Made by a program: the position numbers and the translations under genes
The notes under the pieces: model-generated
Seen by the model: the letters and a program-made list of their open reading frames with translations, nothing else
The model's database searches: none
What the model was told of the DNA's origin: nothing
Part shown: piece after piece, positions 53,743 through 63,206 of the stretch
How the letters are laid out: each line of letters begins with the position of its first letter
Numbering within the stretch: position 1 is the stretch's first letter
From: Strigamia acuminata
Lineage: Eukaryota > Arthropoda > Chilopoda > Geophilomorpha > Linotaeniidae
DNA: 64,000 nucleotides
Assembly: GCA_949358305.1 (NCBI GenBank)
Contig: OX442319.1
Coordinates: 8,060,001-8,124,000, forward strand
Direction of reading: 5' to 3'

Positions 53743-55853
53743 CTGACGACTGCGCTCTTACCATTATTTTGGTTCCAACAATAGAAGATATGGAAGACTC
53801 TTTATTTGATGTTTCATCACCCAAAGAGCCAGACCCGCGTATTGTTTTCTCTACGAAACCGGAAATTGATCACGTAAACGTTGCACTGAAATCTGGAAGG
53901 AGTATTACTCCACTACCTTACATCAAAGCAACGTTGAATGGACTAAAGGTCACTGCTCTGATGGACACTGGGGCAACCCATAGATACATCAGTGGTGGTA
54001 TGCTTAAAAAGCTAGATCTTCTACGTTTTATGACTCCATTTTTAACAAACAGAGTTGTATACACTGGGGACAGACCTACACGTCCAATTGGGACCATCAC
54101 AATGCCACTTAAGTGGCAAGGTGGCGAACTCCCTGTAACATTTACTGTTCTTCCATCAGCTTCAGAATTCATCCTGTTAGGCTGCTCTTGGATAATGGAA
54201 AATAGGATTGTTATCAATCTAACACAGAGGGAATATTTCCACCTTGATTTCCCGCATGAAACGTTTCCTTTCGACGACCCACCATCGCCGGAAGAAATGG
54301 GAAATGCAATAATGGATAAATGGGATGCATTGGTTACAGAATCAAAAAATCCCTCTGTCTCCTCAGCCGAATTAAGTGAGAGACTTTTAGCTCGAAGCAA
54401 TTTGTCAGCAAAACAGAGATTTCAAATCTCACAACTTGTGAATAAACACAGACATGTGTTTAGTGACAAAGCTGGTTGCCACCCCACGTTGGAACATCCA
54501 ATTCCAACTGGAGATGCACCTCCATTTAAATGCAAAGATAGACCAATGAATCCCAAAAAAGCTGAGATTTATCGGGAATTGGTTGCCGAATTGCTTAGAG
54601 ATGGTTGGGCTGAACCTTGCGAAGGAAGTTACAAGAACCCTCCAGTTATTGTGGCTAAAAAAGATGGCGGTTACCGCCTTTGTATTGATTTTCGTTGGCT
54701 GAATAAAATCACAATTAAGGACGTCTACCAGATGCCCTCAATTTCCATGATTTTGGCCTGTTTAGGTGGAAAAAAGTTCTTTTCTACTTTGGATTTGACT
54801 AAAGGTTATTACCAAATAAAGTTGAAGCCAAGTGATAAAAGGAAGACTGCTTTCTCCACTTCTGATGGGACGTACCAGTTCACCCGTATGCCTTTCGGTC
54901 TGTGCAATGCACCCAGTGCGTTCCAAAGAATGATGGACCAAGTGCTTGGAAAAGCTCAACACAAGTGGGCTCTCGCATATCTTGATGATATCATCATTTT
55001 CAGCGACTCATTTGAAGAACATCTTCAACATCTTGATGACATTTTGTCAAAATTAGATGCAAACAAGCTAACAGCAAGTCCATCAAAGTCATTTCTCTGC
55101 CCAGAGGAATTAAATTTTCTTGGATTCACAATGTCAAATGGGAATTATAGCCCAAACAATGACAAAGTGGAAGCTATCATAGATTATCCAACTCCTTCCA
55201 GTGTAAAGCAGCTACAACGCTTTATTGGAATGGTGGGTTTCTATGCCGCTTTGATTCCAAAACTGAGTATCACCCAAAAACCATTTTTTGCCCTCTTAAA
55301 AAAGGACGTCAAATGGCAGTGGTCCGAAGAATGCAATACTGCGTTCGAGTATTTGAAGAATCAACTTGCTGTAGGAATTATGCTGCCTCTGCCTGATTTT
55401 GCACGCAACTTTACCATCCACACGGATGCAAGTGGCGGCGGGCTCGGAGCTGTCCTGATGCAACTTGATGACCATGGTGCTTTAAGACCAGTGGCTTATG
55501 CCAGCAGAACTCTGCAAGGTGCTGAAAACAACTACAGCACCACTGATTTGGAATGTTTAGCTGTGGTTTGGGCTGTTGATAAGTTCAAACCATACATTGA
55601 ATATTCTGAATTCCAGGTTGAGACAGACCATCATGCTTTGAGATTTCTCATGACGATGGAAAATCCAGCCGGCAGACTGGCTAGGTGGGCAATGAAATTG
55701 CAAAACGAAAATTTCACCATCAAGTACAGAAAAGGCACCGACAATCAAGTCGCAGATGCCCTGTCTACAGTCAGCGCACGGTATCTTGATGCTAAATTCG
55801 TATTGCGCATCCCATTCTGCGCAGACGATTTTCTAATTCTAGTTGTTGTTTAG
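53688..55853 (+). CDS. pol: Pol, first part: protease, reverse transcriptase, RNase H
   Basis: Entered from gag by the -1 shift at about 53706; the open frame begins at 53688. The aspartic protease motif (TALMDTGATHRYISGG) is at residue ~93 of this ORF. RT has KKDGGYRLCIDFRWLNKITI, FSTLDLTKGYYQIKL, RMPFGLCNAPSAFQRMM and the catalytic AYLDDIIIFS near residue 431. RNase H has FTIHTDASGGGLGAVL (~579). The frame then runs about 28 codons into a MITE and stops at 55853; the true pol segment ends at 55767. The proteins cleave the polyprotein and make DNA from the RNA. All catalytic residues seen are intact. Confidence 0.92.
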   Translation: MATNDGKRGGAVARDNRVTDDCALTIILVPTIEDMEDSLFDVSSPKEPDPRIVFSTKPEIDHVNVALKSGRSITPLPYIKATLNGLKVTALMDTGATHRYISGGMLKKLDLLRFMTPFLTNRVVYTGDRPTRPIGTITMPLKWQGGELPVTFTVLPSASEFILLGCSWIMENRIVINLTQREYFHLDFPHETFPFDDPPSPEEMGNAIMDKWDALVTESKNPSVSSAELSERLLARSNLSAKQRFQISQLVNKHRHVFSDKAGCHPTLEHPIPTGDAPPFKCKDRPMNPKKAEIYRELVAELLRDGWAEPCEGSYKNPPVIVAKKDGGYRLCIDFRWLNKITIKDVYQMPSISMILACLGGKKFFSTLDLTKGYYQIKLKPSDKRKTAFSTSDGTYQFTRMPFGLCNAPSAFQRMMDQVLGKAQHKWALAYLDDIIIFSDSFEEHLQHLDDILSKLDANKLTASPSKSFLCPEELNFLGFTMSNGNYSPNNDKVEAIIDYPTPSSVKQLQRFIGMVGFYAALIPKLSITQKPFFALLKKDVKWQWSEECNTAFEYLKNQLAVGIMLPLPDFARNFTIHTDASGGGLGAVLMQLDDHGALRPVAYASRTLQGAENNYSTTDLECLAVVWAVDKFKPYIEYSEFQVETDHHALRFLMTMENPAGRLARWAMKLQNENFTIKYRKGTDNQVADALSTVSARYLDAKFVLRIPFCADDFLILVVV
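53703..53753 (+). promoter_or_regulatory. Programmed -1 frameshift signal
   Basis: The slippery heptamer GGGAAAC (53703-53709) is in the gag frame as G GGA AAC. After an 8-nt spacer follows a stem: GCAGTCG (53718-53724) pairs with CGACTGC (53747-53753), with a 22-nt loop. The pol frame is one base back (-1), as needed. This is the standard layout of a retroviral-type frameshift site, here used to set the Gag:Gag-Pol ratio. Confidence 0.75.
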
Positions 55854-56096
55854 CAGTATTAAGCCTATTATTAGGCCTATCAATGCTAAAATAAAGTAAA
55901 TAAACAACAATATTTTGGTCATACGGTGTGAATTAATTTTAATGATGAGTTTATTGTTGTTTATTTACTTTATTTTAGCATTATTAGGCCTAATAATAGG
56001 CTTAATACTGCTAAACAACAACTGGAATTAGAAAATCATCTGCGCAGAATGGGATGCGCAGTACGAATTTAGCATCAAGATACCGTGCGCTGACTG
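55768..56096. mobile_element. Tc1/mariner-type foldback MITE inside pol
   Basis: 329 bp bounded by TA at 55766-55767 and 56097-56098. The terminal repeats start CAGTCAGCGCACGG and CCGTGCGCTGACTG and extend inward to arms of about 145 bp, with a loop near 55915-55955. The gained length (329 bp plus one 2-bp TA copy = 331) explains the frame change between the two pol parts exactly (331 is 1 mod 3). There is no ORF. Confidence 0.9.
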
Positions 56097-56098
56097 TA

Positions 56099-57810
56099 GA
56101 GTCTCCCTTGATAACGGCAATCCATTAGAAGGCAAAGCGACATTAGAAGAGGTTATGGAGCCTGTTGCTCTGGCTTATCTCTCCAATGAAATTGACGACT
56201 CTATGAGTTTTGAAAACATTATTTCACAGCAACGTGCTGACAAACATCTTTCCAAATTAATCGAATGGTTAGAATTGGGTGATGACCAACCTCGTCCAGA
56301 ACTCCCTAAGTTCTTGGAGGACAAACAGTACGACTGCACTCTCACGAGAAAAGGAATGCTTATCATTTATGCACCCTTTAAAACTGATTTCTTTGTAGAA
56401 GAAGAAGAGGATTTGGGGACTGGATTTAAAATCTTTATCCCACCATCCCTGCAATTGACAGCACTTCAACTAATTCATGATCATCCAATGGCTGGACATG
56501 GAGGAATTGAGGTGACTTTAGAACGATTGAAGAGAGTTTATTTTTGGCCTGGTATGCAAAAAGATGTAAAACATCACGTAGCTAGCTGCGACCGCTGCCA
56601 GCGTTGTAAACCAATCCAAAGAAAGCCAAAAGGACTAATGATCCCAACTTCCCCAAAGATTGGTCGGTTTGAAAAGATAGGAATTGATTTAATAGGTCCA
56701 CTTCCTAGAACATCAAATAGAAACAGATTCATTTTAGTCATAGTAGATTATGCCACAGGCTGGATGGAAGCCACACCGCTAAGATCTTCAAAAATGGTTG
56801 TAATCGCACCAATTTTGAAACGATTCTTTAGCAATCACGGGTGCCCTCGCTTCATGTTGAGCGACAATGGCCCTCAGTTCATTTCTGACGTTTATCAGAC
56901 TCTGTGTGATGATGCGGGGGTTGTTCCACTAAAAACGACGCCTTATCATCCTCAGACAAACCTCACTGAACGTGTTAACAGAAATATTAAGATCATGCTT
57001 AGGATTTTTACTTTTGAGCACGATCATTGGGACAGATGCATTGATCAAATTAATTTTGCATTGCACTCTGCACCAAATGTGTCTACCGGTTTTACACCAG
57101 CAATGCTGACGTATGGCAAGGAAATACGACCTTTTTGGGACAATCGAGATGTGTCTTACGACACCCCATTCGACCCAGAAAGACCTTTTGACGCTGCCAG
57201 AATGCTAGTCGCTAGACACCAAACTCTGATTGCTGCAGCTCTTAAAAATAAGAGTCTGGCCCAAGCAAAACAGAAAGGATATTACGACCGACACCGCAGT
57301 GACGAGACATTCGAGGTTGGAGATTTGGTTCTGCTAAAAACTCATCCCCTGTCCAATGCTGCTAATCGGTATGCTGCATCCCTCGAAGATCGCTTTGAAG
57401 GACCATATGTAATTACCAAAGTTTACAATCCAAATGTATATGTTTTAGCTAAACCAATAACTTTACAAGTTAAAGGCTCTTACAATATTGTACAATTGAG
57501 AAGGTTCATTCCTTCGGAAGAAAAAGCTCAGTGGCCTATTCAAGACAAGGATGATGAAGAAGTTCCTGAGAACCAACCTGCAAATACTGGAGCAGCAACA
57601 ATCTTGCCACAACCAGTACGACCAGTGGATACGGATATCGCAATCAAATTGCCAACACCCGTAAAACCTTGGAGAAATCCAAAGAAGAACAGGAATTTGC
57701 CCCTGCCGAACATGGATTTGCAAAAACCCACGGCAGCGTGGCCAAAACCGAATTTGAATTCAAAAAGACCTCAAAGGAATCACACAATACCAATACGATA
57801 TCGTGATTGA
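56099..57810 (+). CDS. pol: Pol, second part: integrase
   Basis: This inserts the DNA copy into the genome. The ATG at 56155 is only the first internal Met; the true protein continues from the first pol part across the MITE. Counting from that Met, the HHCC zinc domain has His near residue 108 and CxxC at 145-148 (CDRCQRC). The catalytic core has Asp 178 (GIDLIGPL), Asp 237 (LSDNGPQF) and Glu 272 (PQTNLTERVNR). The spacing between the second Asp and Glu is 34 residues, as in gypsy families with this PQTNLTER version. The C-terminal domain has GPYVITKVYNPNVYVL. There is no chromodomain. It is fully open from the MITE to 57810. Confidence 0.92.
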
Positions 57811-58014
57811 CCACTAGGGGGAACACCTTCGAATTCAAAAATCTGTTCGACCAATCACGAAACGATTACATAGCGTCTGCGGCCCTTGTGCGACGCACCC
57901 AAAACGTTTTTTTATAATACTTAACAAAGGAATCTGCACGAATTCATCATTCTCGCAGCGACAGGCAACTAGCAAGTTACTTTCCATTCTTTCTCGACTT
58001 CAAAACTATTCGAA
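57811..58014 (+). other. Intergenic gap before the extra ORF
   Basis: About 200 bp with no ORF; TCATTCTCGCAG/CGAC near 57945-57960 is a possible splice acceptor for a subgenomic RNA. Confidence 0.35.
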
Positions 58015-59178
58015 ATGGATAAATATCCAAAAGGAACCCGCACGAAATGTCCAGTATGCTTAGGAAAGAGATTCACGCGACACGAAAATTGCGCTTTTAC
58101 GCAATGTGGGAATTGCCTGGGGAAAGGCCACGTGGACGAAAACCATCAACTGGAACGCTTTTTCGAAATCAACATGACCGTCCCCGGTGTGCCGATCTCA
58201 GACAAAAAACAAGAGATTAGTTGGATGCACGTACGTACACGCGCCGAACGAGACGCAGCTGAGAAGGCATTTTATGCCAAATCGGTCGCGTCAACTTCCA
58301 CCAGACCGAACCCGAAGACTGTCCGATCGTCGAAAGAATTATCGACAAAGACGTCAACGAAAAAAATCGCTCAATCATCGGAGAAAACGACCAACATGAA
58401 CCAAATGTCTCGTAAATCGACAAAGAGTTCGAAACCGTTTGTGAAAAAGATGACTGAACCGAAGGAATCGAATGGCAATAATTTGCCAAAAGCTGCGCCC
58501 GCCAAAACGGCGACTGCAGCCAGATCTGAAATCTCCCCAGCTCTCGTAAAAATAAGAGAGACGCTTCGTGCCCAAAATCCAACCTGGTCGAAAGACAAAG
58601 TGGTGACGATAGCGAAGGAAAAGCTAAAGTGGCAGAAAGTTGCGGATTATAAATTGGAACGAAGACTTCGCGCCGCTCTTGCCGCAGTTGAACGACCCGC
58701 GTGCTCGAACTCATCGGAAAAATCGCCGACGGAATTAGAATCGACCTGGAAATTGAAATTTCCTACAACTTCACTGCCACACACAATCACGTCGGGTGAA
58801 GTAATCGAAATGACAGAATCTGTCGAAACCCCGGCGGTCGTGATGCCACCACTTTTCGGCGAACGACCGACAAACTTGACTTTCCAAGTGAGTCCGATTA
58901 ATGACTCCAAGGAGGTCGCCGTCGAGGATATGACTAATACGCTCGACGCCATGGAAATCGAGCCATCCGAACCAGCTCAGCCGATGATCGGGGAACCGCG
59001 AACGTCTCCTCCGCCCCTTCCGCCGCAAACGAAAACGGAAAAGAAAACCAGATCCGCCGCAAAGAAGGAAAAGAAAGTTCGACGAAACTTGGCGAAAGAA
59101 CTGCCACACGTCGAAGAAGACAAACGCGAGGACGACGAAGATTTACCGCCAACACCCGGAAAATCGCTGGAATCGTAA
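58015..59178 (+). CDS. Extra ORF of the gypsy element, zinc-cluster protein
   Basis: This sits where an envelope gene lies in envelope-bearing gypsy elements, but it has no signal peptide, membrane helix or fusion features. The 387-residue product has two metal-binding clusters near its start: C-x2-C-x7-H-x2-C at residues 12-26 (CPVC...RHENC) and C-x2-C-x4-H-x4-H just after (CGNCLGKGHVDENH), a retroviral-knuckle-like form. The middle has a helix pair (VKIRETLRAQNPTWSKDK, KEKLKWQKVADYKLERR), and the C-terminus is very basic (TKTEKKTRSAAKKEKKVRRN). I infer RNA or DNA binding. The family is not recognised. It may need splicing or internal initiation for expression. Confidence 0.75.
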   Translation: MDKYPKGTRTKCPVCLGKRFTRHENCAFTQCGNCLGKGHVDENHQLERFFEINMTVPGVPISDKKQEISWMHVRTRAERDAAEKAFYAKSVASTSTRPNPKTVRSSKELSTKTSTKKIAQSSEKTTNMNQMSRKSTKSSKPFVKKMTEPKESNGNNLPKAAPAKTATAARSEISPALVKIRETLRAQNPTWSKDKVVTIAKEKLKWQKVADYKLERRLRAALAAVERPACSNSSEKSPTELESTWKLKFPTTSLPHTITSGEVIEMTESVETPAVVMPPLFGERPTNLTFQVSPINDSKEVAVEDMTNTLDAMEIEPSEPAQPMIGEPRTSPPPLPPQTKTEKKTRSAAKKEKKVRRNLAKELPHVEEDKREDDEDLPPTPGKSLES

Positions 59179-59698
59179 TAGTTCGAAGAAGAATTGGCCA
59201 GGTTTTGTTCGAAAAAACCTTTATAGTGCCAGAAATCGATTGTTGTTTACATTTTTTAAGTGTTTTTTCAATCTTAAATAGCATTTAGTAGTAATAGTCC
59301 TAACTTTTATTAGAATCTAAGTATTTAAAAGTATTTATACTTACCATTTAATATTAAAATTGCTTAAATAATTACAAAAATCGTTAAAATTTAAAAATTC
59401 AAGTGTTTTATTCATGTTACAAGTGTTGTACAAATTTATTTTTCATAGTATCAAATTGTAGTATTCTCTTCATCCTGGGGGTAAGTGTGCGTTGTTTTTA
59501 TCGGTGTTATTTCCCATTGTTACCTACTGGTGATCCGCGCTCTAGCTGTATCAGCTCATCCGCATTAAAGTCATCTGTTTATCTGTAAAAAAGAGAAGTA
59601 ATGATTAGTTTATAATTAAAAATTAACTTTCAAACAACCACTTTCGTGATTGTGTTGAGGTACCCCTCTCAGTACTTACCTTTTTTAGGGGGGGGAGA
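59179..59698 (+). other. Gypsy 3' non-coding region
   Basis: AT-rich region ending in the polypurine tract AGGGGGGGGAGA (59687-59698) that abuts the 3' LTR and would prime plus-strand synthesis. Confidence 0.75.
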
Positions 59699-60321
59699 TG
59701 TGACCGGCTGCCCGATCAGTCCGTTCACTTACCTGCAACACACGGCGCTTCCACGGCTCTCGCGCACCTCGTGTGTTTCTCGCGCGCACCTGACGCGGTC
59801 CCCCGCGCCAGGTGGAGCTGATGGTCGTTGGCTCCGCCAATTGGGAACCGGAGGTGCCCTTCCGGAAGTGGTCGGCCCCGCAGGAGGCCCAGAGAGTTCT
59901 CTTGCAACCAGCGTGGCGAACGGTCGCTTCTACGATCGCTCTTCCACACTGGCGAATATGACGAATCCGATTGGCGTGGCGACTCTGTCGCCCGCCGGGA
60001 CTTGATAGTCCGTGTTCCCCGCGCCTGTCCTACGTTCTCCGTGAACGTAGCGACGACGCGGCCGAACAGTTTTCAGACCACGCGTGTCATTCGGCCAATG
60101 GCCGCCGTGCCACGCGGTCTTGTTAGGGATGGCTGTTTCTCAGCCATCGCATTGGGAAATGCACTGTAGAGACACCACATCATACCCCTAGACATAATAA
60201 AGCTTACCTTAAACTAAACTTGTGTCTCTTGTGTATTTCGGAAGTGTATTTTATCGTGTGTGTTGTGTCCAGCGTCCCGTGGCTCTCCCCCGACCACGTG
60301 GCGTCCGTCCAAACACTCACA
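59699..60321 (+). repeat. 3' LTR of the gypsy element
   Basis: 623 bp, the same as 49155-49777 at every position compared by eye. AATAAA is at 60196-60201. ATTG follows at 60322. Confidence 0.9.
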
Positions 60322-60325
60322 ATTG

Positions 60326-61126
60326 TTGGACACCATTTTAGACACTCATGCACCTGTTGATGAGTCATTCGTTTCTCAGAACTTGAGCAATTAAGTAATT
60401 AGAGAGTAGGAGGAGTTAAGTACCTCAGTTGCTCTTAAGTGTACATGAGAACTAGCATATGTGATGACACTGCCGGATTAGCAGGGGTTGGAATGCATAA
60501 TTTCAACACCTGTGAAAAAGCAGTGAAAGCACAGTTGCACTCACACTTTCAAGCAGTGAACACCTCTCTCAGTTGCTGAGTTGGCTCCAATATTCTCTTA
60601 CTGAGAACACCTACTATGATGCAGTTTGGTCAACCAACATAGAACAATTTTGGACATCCAAGGAAACCACTTTTGAGTCTTCATGTATCCAGTTGAAACC
60701 ACCAACCAAGTGCCATGTTGAAGTCAACTGAATCTACCAAAAACTCAAGTGAACAATTGTGTGTTTGTGTGTGTGAATTCCAAGTCCTACTATGTTAATT
60801 GTAAGTACCACATTTGATTGCCTAAAATCCATTTTTCTTCCATTTGTCTACTTTAATTGATTGGATAGAAACATACTGTTGAGTGTATTTTGCTTTAGCT
60901 TATTTTTAGCTAGGCTATGTACTGTGTTACATAGGCCTATTTTGTAGGTTAGATTTGGCGTGAGCCTGCCTTAGAGTAGGCGAATTAAATACCATTTTCT
61001 CTTTTAATTATTATTCATTTATTCTGTTTACTTAATAAACAATTTTAATTATAAAGATGGAGTTTCACATATTATTTCACATTTCCACATTGAATTCCCT
61101 CGATCCGCAAAAACGACCTTGCCACA
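60326..61126. repeat. Solo LTR, right part
   Basis: Continues from 49154. Contains AATAAA at about 61034 and ends TTGCCACA, followed by CTAG. An approximate direct repeat of GCACATTT/GCACTCA-type words at 60480-60560 is noted. No ORF. Confidence 0.55.
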
Positions 61127-62030
61127 CTAGCCATGACCCATAAAATACACCCCGCCTGAATTTTGTCTGGTTTACCCAGCTCAGTGCAAATGTAGGGTTA
61201 GGTCCTCAAGAAAGCTGTCTCACGAGAGAAATAATTATAAAATCTGTTTGGGAGAATTTTTGTAAGGAAATCAACAAGAGAGCAAGAAATTTACCAATTA
61301 TGGAATTACGGGATTTCCAACGCCACATTTCTTTTTTTTGCAATTGATTTTTTGGAAGCAAAGTGAATGGGCATACTGAATTGCCTGCAAGTTTTGAGCC
61401 TGGACATGGACAGTAATACAGTGAGTGACAAACTGATTGTGCGATTCAAATACTCACATCAAATTGCTGGACAAAGACCCCTCATTTCATCATTGCATTC
61501 AACATGCTATTGCCAAATGTTGTAGATGGCCTGGCTTACAAACTAAACAATTTGCCATACATTGGATGCAGTGTATTGTTTTTTATTTTATTTTCACATA
61601 TGACTGCCATTTTGAATCTATTTTGAGCTACAGAAGTATTTTGACTTCATTGTTTTGACACTTTGCTGACATATGGATACCATTTTCAAATGTTACTTAT
61701 TAAATATGTATATAAAGTAAGAATATAAGAAACTGCCTGCAAGTTTGGAGTGATGAGCGACAAACAACAAGTGTGATACAATTAATCACGTCTAATAATC
61801 AACGTCCAAACTATTCCGGACGTTTACCAACATAGACAATATTTGTGCACATTTAGACGGAGCCCACTGATTCTCCATCACCAATAGCCGCAAAGCTTTT
61901 CACCAAACAGGTGTTTGCAAAGGAGCTGACAGGTATCATTACACATACCACTCAATTCAGCATTGCATTCAATGATTCCCTGTAATAATTTCTTGACGTT
62001 CAACGAGACGAATGTCCGGCGGAAACGGTA
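61127..62030. repeat. Dispersed repeat R-SAT, right half of copy E
   Basis: From CTAGCCATGACCCATAAAAT it follows copy C (44200-44770), then joins the 43130-43700 layout (GTAAGAATATAAGAAACTGC, ATTCCGGACG). Small indels separate it from the others. Confidence 0.85.
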
Positions 62031-62900
62031 AAAAAATTATTAATGAGTACATATTATCTATACACTTGTTGCACCTGAATTAACATTTGTTCTTGAAAGT
62101 AGTGGCTGGCTTCACGGGATGTCCAGTTTGAAGTTTTGGATAGAGTCCTTTTAGCAAAGAAGCCCGAAGCCAAAACAATTTCATTTGAGTTGGTTTGTTA
62201 ATTTTTGTTTGTTAAATTACCAGTATTTATTTATTTATTTTTTTGCTTTTATTTCGTTCATTAGCAGGCGTTAGTTGTAGTTTTTTCTTTCTTAGTTATT
62301 GTTTTTTTTATTTGTCACTAATTGGGGGCAGCAAAACCAACTCTCTACCTCTTCGTGGTTACCCATGGTCCACTGGACATTGAATCCAGTGGCACTGATA
62401 GAGTTCTGGTTAGTTTCTGATTTTCATTTGCAAAAGATTTTTATTTTTCAAATTGTTTTTATTTTTTATTTTTGGTTGGTTTTTAGTTGCTATTTGAGAT
62501 ACTGCATTTAAACGTATAAGTACAGCATTTCTCAACTAACCCACTAACCACTAACCCCTAGACAACCATGGCAATAAAGAATGTCAATCCTAAACTGTGT
62601 CTGTTTGTATTTGATCCTGAATGGTGTCCAAATGCCCCATCGTCCTCCCCTGACCAAGGGACGACCGATTGCCGATCACACGGAAATGTTCACAACGTTT
62701 TATTTTTGTGTTTGAATTTATATTTATTATTTTGATATTTTTAGTAATTAATTATAAACAAATTTTAGCACGAAAAACAAATTTAAATAATTGACAAATT
62801 TTGACACATGGTAAAGTTGCGTCACTCACTCTCATTTATAAAGGCTTTTATTCTGGGTTCTGGGTTCACTCCGACCTCTTAAATCAGACAATGGAAACAA
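62031..62900. other. Mixed intergenic DNA, LTR-like words
   Basis: 62030-62120 is the R-SAT tail. 62560-62680 has an AATAAAG followed by TGTGTCTGTTTGTATTTGATCC, like an LTR end, but no partner or PBS was found. No gene. Confidence 0.4.
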
Positions 62901-62938
62901 AGAACGACGACCGCGACCACACCGCCGGTCGAGCCGCC

Positions 62939-63206
62939 GACCGCGACCACGACTATGCTGGTCAAGCCACCGACCAAGTCGGGTGCGTTGTACCGAGCCG
63001 AGAAGGCTGAGCGGATTGTGGCCGAGAATCCGACAACCAAGCCCAGGTTCGAGCAGTCGACGAATCTGACGACGAATTCGAGGATGAAGCCTAACTTCGA
63101 GACGTCGCCGAATCCGACAAAGAAGCCCAGCCTCAAGCCGTCGACCGCGACCACGACTATGCTGGTCAAGCCACCGACCAAGTCAGGCGCGTCGTACCAG
63201 GCCTAA
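62939..63206 (+). repeat. 43-bp direct repeat and Pro/Lys-rich ORF
   Basis: CCGCGACCACGACTATGCTG plus 23 more bases occurs at 62939 and 63142. Between the copies an open frame (62955-63206) is rich in Thr, Pro and Lys (TKPRFEQSTNLTTN). It may be a gene fragment; no start or domain is secure. Confidence 0.5.

Larger units (their letters stand above)
49155..60321 (+). mobile_element. Nearly intact Ty3/gypsy LTR retrotransposon, 11.17 kb
   Basis: Order: 5' LTR, leader, gag, pol (protease, RT, RNase H, integrase), extra ORF, polypurine tract, 3' LTR. LTRs look identical, so the insertion is recent. The only break seen is the MITE at 55768-56096 inside pol. The element lies within a solo LTR that lies within repeat R-SAT copy E, so it is the third layer and the MITE the fourth. 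A possible splice donor (ACAG/GTAAGA, 52094) lies in the leader, upstream of gag, and could serve a subgenomic RNA for the extra ORF. Confidence 0.93.

Noticed and set aside
55768-55853. Pol stop at 55853 as the true end of the protein
   Set aside because: The last 28 codons lie inside the MITE. The natural pol continues after it, as shown by the frame fit and the integrase motifs.
60326-61126. A second complete retrotransposon around the gypsy element
   Set aside because: There is only a single LTR copy and no internal region, so I call it a solo LTR.
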